From: Lasiodiplodia sp. COLG20
Taxonomy: Eukaryota > Ascomycota > Dothideomycetes > Botryosphaeriales > Botryosphaeriaceae
DNA length: 64,000 bases
Reading direction: 5' to 3'
Assembly (NCBI GenBank): GCA_009801085.1
Contig: VNWV01000003.1
Span: 1,550,001-1,614,000 of the forward strand
In this document: one piece after another, positions 45,894-56,968 of the stretch
Layout of the letters: every line of letters begins with the position of its first letter
Numbering within the stretch: the stretch's first letter is position 1
Program-made: the position numbers and the translations under genes
Notes under the pieces: model-generated
What the model was told of the DNA's origin: nothing
Database searches by the model: none
Seen by the model: only the letters and a program-made list of their open reading frames with translations

Positions 45894-48800
45894 ATGCCTT
45901 CCGCTCGCTCTCCCGATGCTGCCCTGACATGGCGGCCCCCGGTTCTTGAAGCCGATCCCAAGCTGTCATATCCCATCCCTGTATACACAAGGGGCTCTTC
46001 TTCAGCTGCATCCACTGCATCGCTCTCAGCCCACGATGATTCTGTGTCTTCCCCAGACGAGTACCTTTCTTCAGGCTGGCAGACCACCCGTACCTCAACA
46101 CGCCCGTCGTCCGTCACGGACTCGGAGGCCGAGCCTGAATTTGATCCGCGCAAACGGCACCTGTCTCCTGCCAGAGCCCCGAATCCACGAAGCCAGCTTC
46201 ACCAAGAGATCCAGAGAGACGAGGAGCCAGCTCCGCAGATCCCTCCTCTTGCCATTGAAGAGCCGAGAAAGATAATTCCGGTGCCAGTGCGGCATCCGAG
46301 CCATCAATTCCAAAACCCGCTGGCATCTCACCCGCGCACGCCTTCTGCAGCCTCGTCGCGGCAGGATGTGGCGACCATCACTGGAGTTGCGTCTGCGAAA
46401 GAAGAACGCTTCCAGACATTCGCGGATTGCTGCAACCAAATGGTTCCGAAGACGCGGCCCGCACAATCTCCAGAGTTCAGCAAACTGGGACGGCGAATGA
46501 TCACGCAGCAAAAGCTGATGCTGACGGGTGGATTGGTCTGTGCAAAGTGAGTTTCTCTTCTCAACACCCAGTCGGAACAGTCTAACGCCGGTCAGTTTCA
46601 TACTCATCTTTGCCACCTGGTGGTGGCCGGCTTATTACTACGTCTACCTTCCCTTCATCACACTCACCGTTGCCCTCAACTGCATCATGGTCGCTTCCAT
46701 CATTTTCCATGTCATCAAGCACCGCATCTTCCCGGAAAAGGTCATCATGCCCACCTCACCCGAATCTCTCGTTCTCCTTCTGCCCTGCTACAACGAGAAT
46801 CTGGAAGAGTGCACCAAATCACTCGACTCCCTCGTTGCGCAGAAGCACCTGGAGAACCACAAAAGAGCCATCATGATCATCTGCGACGGCCGGGTGCGCG
46901 GTGCAGGAATGGAGAAGACGACGGCGCAGTACCTGCTCGAAGACATCCTCGTCGAGAAGACGGAGCGCAAGGTGGTCAAGCAAGCGTACACGGCGTGGGA
47001 CCAGCAGCCGATGGACGTGACGGTGCAAAAGGGCAACTACAAAGGCACGCCGTACTTCTGCATCATCAAGCACCAGAACCAGGGTAAGCGCGACGGGCTG
47101 ATCGCGCTACGCTCGTTCCTGTACAAGTACAACACGCGGGCCGAGAAGCCGCAGATGCTGTTCCGGCCCGCCTTCTTCGCCGAGATGGCCATGTTCCTGG
47201 GCGAGGACGCGGGCATTGATCATGTCTCGCACCTGGTCGGCATGGACGCGGATACCGTCTTCGCGGACGACTGCATCTCGGAGCTGTTGAAGCAGAGCCA
47301 CTACCCGAACACGGTCGGTGTGTGCGGCTATGTGGCTGTAGACTTCAAGAACCGCAACTGGAACCCTTGGAGCCTGTATCAGTCGTCCGAGTACACCATT
47401 TCGCAGGGCTTGCGGCGTCTGCACCAGTCGATCGTGACGAACAAGGTGTCCTGCCTGCCTGGCTGCTGCCAGCTGCTCAAGATCTGCGAGGAGACGTGTG
47501 GCGACCGGGTGCTGGTGGAGCTGTTCGGGTACTGCCCGACGCCGGCGGACAACATCCTCAAGCAGATCCGGGCCACGGCGTCCGAGGACCGCAACCACGT
47601 CTGTCTGATGCTGTCGGCTCGCCCACAGAGCAAGACGCGGCAGGCGCTGCGGGCGCGGGCCATGACCGACGTGCCGCAGTCGTGGTCCGTCTTCCTGTCA
47701 CAGCGTCGCCGCTGGACGCTGGGCGCGACGTCCAACGATCTCTTCCTCTTCAAGGCCCCCGGCGTTCAGTGGTGGGAGCGCATCCTCGCCTTCGCCAACT
47801 GCATGACCTGGGCTCTCAACGTCTTCATCTTCGCCAGCCTGGCCAGTCTGATCCACTCCATCTTGGGTAAGTTTCCGGTAATTCCACTCATCAACTCCCC
47901 ACTAACTCTTTTCCAGTCGTCCCGTGGTGGATCATCCTCGCCTTCGCCTCGGTCATGGTCACCCCGCTGACCTACTACATCTGCATCACCTTCTGGCTGC
48001 CCCGCACCCTCCGCGAGCGCGTCCAGTACCTCGCGGGCTGCTGCCTCTACGTCATCTGCGGCCCCTTCATCAACATCACCGTCCTCTTCTACGCCGTCTG
48101 GAACATGGACTCCTTCGGCTGGGGCAAGACGCGCAAAGTCGTCTCCACCGACGACAGCACCGACGAACCCGTCCCGGTCACCGTCCCCGTCACCACCACC
48201 ACCGACATCGAAGCGCCCCCCTCCACCACCCTCCGCACCCCCCACCCCGCCTCCTCCCTGCACCCCGAAATCGTCGCCCTCGTCGGCAGCCCCGAAGACA
48301 CCACCCTCGCATCCTCCTTCGGCGCCACCCACCGCACCCTCGTCTACGCGCCCCTCGACGCGTCATCCGGCGAGTCCCTCGCCCGCGCACGCACGCTGCA
48401 CGCCCACCCGCACCGCACCGTCGAGGTCACGTCTGACGCCGCGCGCCTGCGCCTCGCGCACATCTTCGTCGTGGCTGCGGCTGCGAACAGCGCCGGCGCG
48501 ATGGACGACGCGTTGGCGGCCGTCTTCGCGCACGCGGCGAGGGGGAGCGTCGTCGTGGTGCTGGAGAGCGAGGGCGAAGGGGATGGTGGCAGTGCGGCGA
48601 AGCAGCATGCCGTCGATGCGTTGCTGTCGCGGTGCGACGAGGCGGGCGTCGTGCTCGGGCTCGCGGCGCGCGAGCGGCCGTGGGAGGTCGTGGTTGCGGG
48701 GAGCGAGGTGGGCGCGAGCAAGGTGCGGGAGGTGTGGGAGCGTGTGAGCCCGGTGGGGGCGAGGGTCGTTGTTGCGGGGCCGGCAGCGGCGCCGGAGTCG

Positions 48801-48905
48801 AATGAGGGGAAGAAGAGGGTGAGGAAGGAGGGTGGTGTTGGGGAGGAGGCGAAGGAGCCGGTTAGGGCGAGGGTGGAGGAGGTGAGGACGGTGGGGGCGG
48901 TGTGA
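45894..48905 (+). CDS. Chitin synthase (division 2, class VI-like) with degenerate dehydrogenase-like tail
   Basis: The CDS is join(45894..46546,46596..47866,47917..48905), 970 aa. It polymerises GlcNAc from UDP-GlcNAc at the plasma membrane. Residues 1-210 are Ser/Pro-rich and cytosolic. Two membrane segments follow (about 219-260), then the GT2 domain: LVLLLPCYNENL, ICDGRVRGAG, KHQNQGKRDGLIALR, GMDADTVF at about 433, GVCGYVAVDF, SCLPGCCQLLK, EDR at about 548 and the product-site QRRRW at about 587. More membrane helices run to about residue 710. There is no myosin motor or cytochrome b5 module, which suggests class VI; the class is tentative. From about residue 755 the protein carries a soluble extension similar to the N-terminal two thirds of the neighbouring nucleotide-sugar dehydrogenase, without the GxGxxG motif. 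Intron phases (2,1) are consistent. Confidence 0.9.
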
Positions 48906-50000
48906 GGGAGGGTGGTAAACGTAGATATGATGATGACGATGATGTTGATGATGACGTATATAGAGATGAGGTACTTCTCAGATTCTCGTAATTTATATTT
49001 TGGTTCGATGAAGTTTGGCGCGTGGTTGATGAGCTGTGATTGTTCAACTGGTGGGCGACCCGACGATTGACTCCATCTCATGAGGACACATGGTTGCTGA
49101 GTCCCGCTCGTGGTCGGGTTTCGACTTCTATCATCAGGTTGGACGTATGTTGTCGCGGCTTCCTGCTATCATTGTTGCTAGTCGTGTTGGGCCTGTGCTG
49201 GCGCTCCGCATCGCTGTGGTGAAGGATCGCAAAATTTTGCGTCAAGCGCTCGTGTGAGACATGGCGAGAAAAGGAAACGAGTCAGCGTTCGGCGCGGCAA
49301 CCTCAGCCACATGCTCCCTCGCGCCTTTCATGTGTCCAGATAATGCAACTGCCGTCAATCCTTCAACACGCGATCTGAATATCATCCCTTGCTTGCGCTT
49401 TTTTTTTTTTCCAGCTCGGTGTCGTGTTCGGCCGAGTGCGCTGCGCCCTTCCGACGACAGCGAAGCAAAAAACACCGCACCATCTGACGAAACAACACGA
49501 CGTTTTTCTTTTCCCCGTGGAGTGACAATAGAGTTCGGCTCCAGATTTCGGCACTTGTTGGCAAGCGGGTCCTCCTCGAGCGGCGGTCGGGCCGTCGTGC
49601 GGGTGTGGCGCGCCAGATCAAAATGGAGAGATCGAGGCTCCGTATTTCGGCCCTGCGCCGGCCCAAAATCGTGTGACGTCAGGAGATGTGCTCTGGAACG
49701 GCGGGACTTTTTCGTCATCGTCCGTGATCCGGGTCCTCGGGAGATGCGGGAAGCCTGATGGCGCCAGGGGTTGCGAAGCTTGGTATATATATGTGTGCGT
49801 TGGTGGCGGGAGGACGGCTTGACACTCCGTGGATCTGCGACATACATACATATCGTCTATCTCGCATCGAACCCTTGACGCTTTCCCTCACCAACCGGGA
49901 TCGGAAGAAATTGCCGCTTGAAAGATACGGATAGAGAAGAGATAAGGATATCGACCATTTTTCGGCTATCGCAAAGAGAAGAGCAAAGGAAATCGAAATC
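48906..50000. other. Intergenic with GATGAT-type microsatellite
   Basis: 1.1 kb. A short imperfect trinucleotide repeat (ATGATG/ATGACG) lies at about 48926-48955, directly after the chitin synthase stop. A T run is at about 49400-49410. No gene is recognised. Confidence 0.5.
49784..49792 (+). promoter_or_regulatory. TATA-like element upstream of the phenolic acid decarboxylase
   Basis: TATATATAT about 210 bp before the ATG at 50001. The distance allows a 5' leader of some 150 nt. Confidence 0.4.
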
Positions 50001-50712
50001 ATGGACGCCCAGACGAGAGCGCATTGGGAGAAAGACCTCAAGGACCTGCACATGGTTTACGACTACAATGCCCAGGACGAGCAGGGAAACCCCGAGAAGT
50101 GGAGATACGAAATCTGGTTCCAGATGGAGGTAAGCCGTTGCTGATGATAAGGTCATGGTGATGATTGGTGCGGATGGTGGTGTCCAGGGGTTGTTCGGCG
50201 GTGCGCTGATAAGGACGTGATAGGACCGCGTTGTCTACAAGATCCATGGCGGACCGATGGCAGGTCGCGCCAATTACCAGACTTGCAGCTTCCAGTGCAT
50301 CCGCCCCGGCGAGCTGTGGCAGTGCAATTGGCTGGAAGGTAGGCGCAGAAACTCCCATGCAGAAGCTGAACGGTGCTGACACGTGTGAACGCAGAAACCG
50401 GGACGATCGTATCTCTGGTATACGATATTCCCAACAAGAAGATTACCACGTTGATCGCATTCTCAAAAGGTGAAATAGCTTCTGTGACTAAAAAGAAATA
50501 AATGGCTAATGATACATGCAGGTCATTGGGAGCATGCGGAGGAGGCGCATGGTGATAAACGTAATCCGAAAGATTTTGAGAGATGGAGGGGCCTTGCACG
50601 GATAGGATGTCATATCGACCGCCATATGCTACCGGAGCAAGCAGACATTCTGGAGGTATTCCGGGGAAAGGGTGACTTGGAGCCAATCGAACATGACTGG
50701 CCTACTGTGTAA
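50001..50712 (+). CDS. PAD: Phenolic acid decarboxylase (PadA/PAD family)
   Basis: The CDS is join(50001..50129,50224..50338,50395..50469,50522..50712), 169 aa, almost exactly the bacterial PAD length. It should decarboxylate hydroxycinnamic acids (ferulic, p-coumaric) to vinylphenols without a cofactor, in the cytosol. The four exons give DLHMVYDYN, WRYEIWFQMEDRVVYKIH, GGPMAGRANYQTCSFQCI, LWQCNWLEETGTIVSLVYD and KKITTLIAFSKGHWEH. These match the family's Y-x-Y-D-N, IHSGxVAGR and WTEPTGTDVSL regions, including the Arg and Glu used in catalysis by characterised PADs. The C-terminus (ARIGCHIDRHMLPEQAD) aligns with the last strand region. All phases close. Host phenolic detoxification is a likely role for a plant-associated fungus; origin by transfer from bacteria is possible, but four introns imply long residence. 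Confidence 0.85.
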
Positions 50713-50758
50713 GGCAGAAACTGCACGTAATGCATGTGCTCTTTAGCCTTATCTCTCC

Positions 50759-51949
50759 TTACTGCGGCCTATTACGACGCCTCTTCTTGGAATTCTTCTT
50801 ATGTGGCCCGGAACACGGTTGCTCAACTGGATCAGCATTGCGAACTATTCCAGTCAGCTCGTCCTGTTTCTGTTTCATGTGATTATAATGAGACTTCAGG
50901 ACGGGAGGTCGAATTCTGACCACATGTCCTGCTTCTTCTTGTATGTCAGACACAGCTGTGCAACTCGAATGATCGCATACGCCATTCTCTGTTCTTGCTG
51001 GACTGTATCCTAGACGCCGAAGACTTATTGTTTGCAGACGGTTGCAGATAGTGTCCAAGCTCTCGGTGATGTCTGCCGCTTCTTTCCGCTGGGGGCCAAG
51101 CCCGAATCTGGACAAGGCGAGTACGAGAGCCCCAAAGTTCAATGCATCACAGGTTTCCGCAACTGCTGGCAGAACCACATCGGCATGACTGCAGCGATAG
51201 CGTGCCATGTCCGTACTGATTTCCAGGTACTTGTCCACACGTGCGTAGACAAAGTCGAGATAGTGCTTGAGCCCGTCGAGCCTGCGCTGGATAATACGCT
51301 CTGTATTGTAGTCAGAAATTGCTGGCTTAGGCTGAGTAAAGGGTTATCCAGGCTTACCAATACTCCCTGGAGGGAAGAGATCGGTGTCACTCGACGGATC
51401 TAGGACTTTTCCCTCGGGCGTCACATGTTGACCATGCTTGTTGATGCTGATTTGTCGGGTCAAGCGAAGAGATATATTCTCGAATGCGGCTTTCTCTCCA
51501 AAGGTCCATGCAATAAAGAGCCATTCCTCGTACCCGGGTTTCTCAACCAGGTGCTCAACAGCTTTGAGCCATTCCTTGATCCATGGCCGGAGTATTCTGA
51601 TTGTCCCGTACTTTTCCGTCAGTTCTGCGACACCGAGGAGAGTCTTGAACGTCAACACTTTAGGTATGAGGTCGAAGAGCATGTGCGCGATGTTGAGCAC
51701 AATTCTGAGAGCCTCTGGATCGTCATCTGGAAGCGGAATAACGCGATTGTTCCCCAAGGTCGCTTCCCTGAACCCGTTCTTCAGTGAAAGCATGCTCTTC
51801 CAGGAAGAGCATACCAGAGACATCACTTTTGACGAAACAACATATGTGTGCTCATGTCCACATCGGGTCAATAGCAGTCGTGTGTCTCCATCTTCGTCGA
51901 AGTGGACCACTGATGGGATATGCTTTGATGGCGAGCCATCTGGTGCCAT
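50759..51949 (-). CDS. BTB/POZ-like protein, paralogue 2
   Basis: The CDS is complement(join(50759..51300,51358..51949)), 377 aa. It follows paralogue 3 closely: FDEDGDTRLLL, VVSSKVMSLVCSSWKSML, DDDPEALRIVLNIAHMLFD, TLLGVAELTEKYGTIRILR and PWIKEWL, then FPPGSIG at the exon end and ERIIQRRLDGLKHYLD after the 57-nt intron. The second half has LVLALSRFGLGPQRKE and a CDHSSC segment, then a strongly basic end (KKNSKKRRRNRPQ), a possible nuclear signal. It is convergent with the phenolic acid decarboxylase gene, only 46 bp apart. Function unknown. Confidence 0.82.
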
Positions 51950-53170
51950 TGTGAGGGGCTACCGGTGACTTTGGGTTCGCGTGCCTGGTCAAATGAACGA
52001 CAGGCGCCGACGGCGATGATGGTAGGTTGACGGGGAACGCGCTTTGACCCGTGAAAAAACCGCATCCGAAATTAATCCGGGTTTGCACCACTTACAGGGA
52101 TCATGAATCTATCTCGATTTAGTGTAACAAATGGGCTCCGTTTTCTCCGCTGAAGCAGTTTTGCAAGTGCACTCAACATCACTACACCTACTTGCTTAGC
52201 CATAGCGGTTTTGCTTTCCAGCCTCCAATACCACTCTTTGCAATTCAGCAATACGAAAAATCAGAAGCGAAGGCTTTTCCGAAACTATTGAGTACGAAAT
52301 CTGGCACTGTTTGTCTTGCCGAGTAGGACTAACCTCTTTCCATCTCAAGATGCATATAAAAAAAAGACTAAAAGCCAGCCTGAAACATCAAGCCTTGTCA
52401 TTCAGGCCTTCAAGGGAAATTTTGAATAAGCAAAAGTGATGGTAGTCAGATGGGTGCTAGGAATAAAGAGAATAGGCGGGAACGCATTGTGCAGAGTATG
52501 GGCGTACGGTAGCTCCCTTAGTAGAGGAAAATAGGAAATTGTGGTACGTATATACAGTATGCTATATGTGTTTGCTCTGCTGTACCTCCTCATGAAGGAA
52601 CGCTTTGAAAGTGACATTCGAATGTGGCGGAAGGTTGTGCAGACTTGCTTCCGTCTTTGACCATGGGTGGTCCGACATTGCAGTGGAGGTAGCCCCCGAC
52701 AGGCGGACGTGTAGCTAAGCAAGAGGGACTCATCAACATGCCAGCCGCCCATCCTTTCACTGTCAATGACAAATAAACCTATTACATTCAAACACTCGGT
52801 TTGTCGCGCAAGAGAAAGGGAAGGGATCGGAGGAAACCCACTTGATCCACAATGCGCCCGTGCCGGAAGTAAGTCGTCCATCACACCGCGATTCAGCCAC
52901 CAGTGGTAAGTTACGGTTCGGATTCGTATTTCGTATGGTAATTCATGTTGAGAGATGTGCTCTCTCGGCGCACAAAGGTATTGGTTCAACAATGTTGAAG
53001 TTCAAATTGTTCTCTCGACGTGAGTGTCCGACTCCTGAAGAAAATGGCCTCCATATACAACTGCGCCATGGTATCCCGTCTTAATAAAACATGATTGCGA
53101 AAGTAGAAATATGTGATCATCTTCGCCGTAGTAACGCCTTTTTACTTCATTGACACCTTCCAATTGCCTG
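51950..53170. other. AT-rich intergenic region
   Basis: 1.2 kb. A 196-codon frame at 52402-52992 (minus) has no recognisable domain and atypical composition; I do not call it a gene. Confidence 0.4.
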
Positions 53171-53835
53171 CTACACTTCGCTTGTAGTTTTCTTTTCTTT
53201 TAGGCCCCTACGAGCTACGCCACAGAAATGCACTGTTGCCAAGATCGCGCCCATGCCGATGGTGAAGGCGAGGAACAACATGAGGATGTTAAGGAAGGTG
53301 CTCTCGAACATTTTAGCGGATAAGAGGCTCTCTGTTCTCTTTGATTAGCAAACGCTTTGCCATGTGTTGAAGCGAGTACATACAATGGTAGGACCAAGTG
53401 TCAAAGGGACTGCAATGTAAGCCTGGAAGATTTTGTCGCTATTTGTAATCCGCAAGAGAATAGAAATGTAGACTAGTCGTGCCGCTTGTATTTGGATGGT
53501 CTGGAAAAAGAGTGCCGTAAAAGAGTGATGTTGTTGAATGTCGCCAAGCAAAGGAAAGTGAGTGAAGGGAGTGACTGCAGCAACAACAACGAACAAACCG
53601 ACAGAACACCAAAAGTATATAGCACGCCCAGTCCATTATGATCGGCTCTGCTCAGGGGTGAGCCGCTGCCAGCGCCATCCAAATTGAAACCGCCGCATCG
53701 TGATAACCAAATTGCACCCGTCGTCAGCAAATCTTTGCCAGAGCAGCATCCCTCAGTAGGCGCCAAAGCCTCGACCAAGCCACAGACCGCTCTTCCAAGC
53801 CGCAAGGAAGCGGCTGTGCTCGCTTTCAGCAGCAT
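53171..53835 (-). pseudogene. Possible small multi-pass membrane protein, probably frameshifted
   Basis: An ATG-started frame (MLLKASTAASLRLGRAVCG...) runs from 53835 to about HNGLGVLYTFGVLSV near 53615. A second frame then carries VTPFTHFPLLGDIQ, ALFFQTIQIQAARLVYISI and KIFQAYIAVPLTLGPTI. A normal-looking intron (GTATGT..AG) joins it to a last exon with SAKMFESTFLNILMLFLAF and ending KEKKTTSEV. The two first frames can be joined only by a 1-nt shift or by a 35-nt intron (GTGTTC..GCAG), shorter than usual. Hydrophobic segments suggest three or four membrane helices. I do not recognise the family. It could be a gene with a tiny intron, or a recently broken gene. Confidence 0.35.
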
Positions 53836-54743
53836 TCTACCTAAGTATCGTAAGATTGACCCCCGTAACCAGGGCGTCTATTTCTATTTTAGGAAACGCT
53901 AGTCCCCTTCGGGAAGGCCAGCGCGGGCTCTAGCCGTTTGGCATTTAGGAGAGTCGCAAACACCTTTGCTTGGTTCCCGCCGTCATCCGCGTCCCTATTG
54001 GCGCCATGCTCTGAGAATAGATGTGGGGGGTCTCCTATCTGTCGGCGTCGAAGCCGCTATTGGGCAAGTAGGATTCGGAGATGAGACAGCCAAAGGTCCA
54101 GAAATACAGCGGAAGTGGGTACAGAAGGTGAATCCGGATCCCGAATGCTCCTCTGAATTACGTGCATGGGTGTGCTTTAAACGCGCTACGTCCTGTGGAC
54201 TGTCTATGCGAACGCGACGTATTCGGTTTTCGGTGCTTCCGTAGCGGAGCCGTCGGCGCTAAGATGAAGCCGAACATCAGAAATATGCTCAATCACTAAC
54301 TTGCCCTATCGACGATGTGGTAGAACCCAGAAACAAAGCTAGGCTTGGTACGTCTTGAAAATCAAAGTCAAACAACCCTACCGGGATCCGCGGGATAACG
54401 GCTGTTGTTGGGATGCTTGATAGGAGGTGGGAGAATAACGAAGAAGCCTGAAGAAGAGGATAGTGAAATTGAATATTTTTCTCTCTTCGTTTCAAGTACC
54501 ACGAAATAGCCTGTAACCGCTCGCTAGCCCTGAATAAAGCCCCGGAAGAACTCCAATCTGTCAAACATCGAACAAGGATCAACCTTCGGTCATTTTTTAT
54601 TATTACCCTTCCGGTGATGTGTGCCTTGTAGTCTACGTGTTGTAAGGACCCATATCGCCATGTACAGCCTGGCTACCATCCTTCCGTTCCTCATCACGCT
54701 TTTCGGCACCTTTCTCATCCAATTACTGAAATGTAGTAGCATC
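53836..54743. other. Intergenic, no gene recognised
   Basis: 908 bp between the putative membrane-protein gene and the third BTB gene. Nothing supportable was found. Confidence 0.45.
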
Positions 54744-56062
54744 TTAGCTCTCCTCATCGTATTCCTCCGTCGGTTCATGATCTTCGCCATCCAAGTCCTC
54801 CTCGTCCTTGATCGTGTATAGAAGTCGACGGCCACTCTCCTCCGATCCATCCTCCTCCTCTTCATTGTCCTGGTCTTGAAAGTCTGAAGCTGCTGTGCTG
54901 GCCTCTGCTTTGACTGGGCCCTCAAGAATTGCGCTTCGTTTCCGCTTTTGACCGTGTTGAGTTTCGTTTTGGTTGGTACAGCGTCCAAGCAGCTCGGCTT
55001 TTCTCTTCGCCATGTGATCTCTATGTGAGTCCCCAACGGTAGTTCCGGGATACGTACTGAGAATATCGTCACATGTTGCTTGGATGTTCGATTCCCAAAA
55101 GGAGCAGTTAGCGTGGTCATGACTGTCGCCCACCATCCGGTATTGCCCGGCTGGTACGATCACCTTTATAGATCGGAGCCTGTTGGCAATCTCATTTACG
55201 CTCAATGACATCTCTATGGAAGTCAAATTGCCCGGTCGCATTCCAATTCTGCGTAGCTCAGAAAGCAGCGACCCGTAGACCATAGCGTCACATGCTCTAG
55301 CGAAATGCCCACCCCTCTGGCAAACCGTCTCACCCTCTGATATTGCATCAGAATACTTGCGCAGTTCGTTGTCAACTTCTCGCAAAAGGTAGTTGATTAT
55401 CCATTCCCGAGTCTCAAAGATGTTCTCTGGTGAACCTTTAGTAAATTTGAAGGTGAAAATCCAAGATGAAGCCCTGAAATACCTAGTATACCGGGCGGGA
55501 AATGACTTTGCGGATCGTTGGGGTCTAGAACAATCTCTGACGTGCGTGCGAATCGACCATCGGGCAGCCTTTCCAGCTCTAGCACGAGCTTCATCGTGAG
55601 CTTCTCGAATTTCTGGTCCTCCCCGAACGCCCAGGCTATCCAGAGCCACTCTTCATGACCGGGTTCTGTGCCAAGCTTTCTGTTATGTTTCATCCACTTT
55701 CGGTACCAAGGCCGCACAATCTTTGTTGCGCCGTACTTTTCAGTCAGGACGGCCACCTCGAGTAAGAGGTGGAAGTCGATTTTGCGCGGTACTAGGTCGA
55801 ATTGTAGGTGTGCGATGTTCAAGATGATCTCCAGTGCTTTCCAATCGTCGTGGGGAAGCGAGATCGTGTGGCCGTGCCTTGTTTCTCTGGAATATCCAGT
55901 CGGGTTGAGAATTCGGTCCCATGAGTTGCAGACAAGACACATGGTCTTATACGAAACGACAAAAATTTTCTTATCGGGACTGCCGTTGGCCTGTTTGAGA
56001 AGGAGGCGTGTGTCGCCATTCGGGTCGAAGTACGTGACGGATGGCTCCCGTGTTCTGCTCAT
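54744..56062 (-). CDS. BTB/POZ-like protein, paralogue 3
   Basis: The CDS is complement(join(54744..55426,55483..56062)), 420 aa. The N-terminal half matches paralogue 2 in order: FDPNGDTRLLL, VVSYKTMCLVCNSWDRIL, WKALEIILNIAHLQFD, LLLEVAVLTEKYGATKIVR, PWYRKWM and HEEWLWIAWAFGE. Exon 1 ends FPPGILG and the 56-nt intron leads into ENIFETREWIINYLLREVD. The C-terminal part adds a basic stretch (GQKRKRS) and a very acidic end rich in Glu and Asp (QDNEEEEDGSEE), absent from the other two copies. Function unknown. Confidence 0.83.
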
Positions 56063-56642
56063 AATGGGTAGGCTTCTAAATGCGGCCGGTCTTGATCAAA
56101 AGACGACCGCGGCGCTGTCATTGAGGGGGGGAACTGTGGGTCCTGCGGTATTGACGTGTTTGCGGCTGCCCGCAAGTCGGCTGAATTTCAGTATTGGTCA
56201 AGATATTTGATGCACGTTTGGATGGCACCAGAATAACGAAAGCAGCCGGCATGCAGGCGTCGTTGACAGAAGAAAGTGGGACGCGTCTGCACGCGAAGAC
56301 GCGTCAAAAAAAGTCGGTTAGGTACTAAAGTGTGTAGCAGGGATCTGTCCCCACTCACGGATTCCGCGGGCCGCGCTCCCGCTGACGCTGCGTCCAGCAC
56401 GGCATAGCCTCTTTTCCCAGGGACAAGGGTCGAAATACAAAAACGAGGCTCGTCCTCTCGGCTGCTTGGCTCTTTCTCGTCTCGCACCAAATTGCCATGC
56501 TCCGCCCCGCCCCGCTCCGCCGGGCCACCGACGCACGGTCCACCCTAGGCCCTGATCACCTCCACCACCAAAAATTTCTTCCACGCCAATAAACAAGACT
56601 AAAACGAAGTCGTAGCACTCCGCTATGACAGCAAAAGAGGAA
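56063..56642. other. Intergenic between BTB paralogue 3 and tRNA-Glu
   Basis: 580 bp with promoter sequence for the minus-strand BTB gene. No gene is seen. Confidence 0.45.
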
Positions 56643-56741
56643 TTCCGTCGCCGGGAATTGAACCCGGGCCTTGCCGGCACTTGCAAGTGAGAGAACTCTC
56701 GAATTGAGAGCGGCAAATCCTAGCCACTAGACCACAACGGA
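56643..56741 (-). tRNA. tRNA-Glu (anticodon CUC) with a 27-nt intron
   Basis: On the minus strand the RNA starts UCCGUUG and ends CGACGGA plus discriminator A, giving a full seven-pair acceptor stem (one G-U). The D arm reads GUCUAGUGGCUAGGAU, the anticodon stem is UGCCG/CGGCA with loop CUCUCA..C, and the T arm is CCGGG-UUCAAUU-CCCGG. The 27-nt intron (56678..56704) lies one base 3' of the anticodon, the canonical place. It contains GAGAG, which can pair with the CUCUC of the anticodon loop as in eukaryotic pre-tRNAs. Internal A and B boxes are intact. Confidence 0.93.
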
Positions 56742-56968
56742 GATGATCCACCTCAATTTCTTGAGGACTGATGAAGGAGGGGCTAGCTTGGAAACAATAT
56801 GATCCAAATTCTCAAGGCAAAAGATGGGTTGGGCATATGATAAGTGTAATAGACAGATATTGTAAATATCGATTGCGTAGACCCTGTCGTTTTACGCCAG
56901 CGCACTGAACCAAATCAAGTGGAGATTGCGGGAAAAACTACCTCACCAAACTTGCTTTACTAGAGCTT

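Noticed and set aside
52402..52992. 196-codon minus-strand frame in the AT-rich gap
   Set aside because: No domain and composition unlike neighbouring genes; could be an orphan but nothing supports it.
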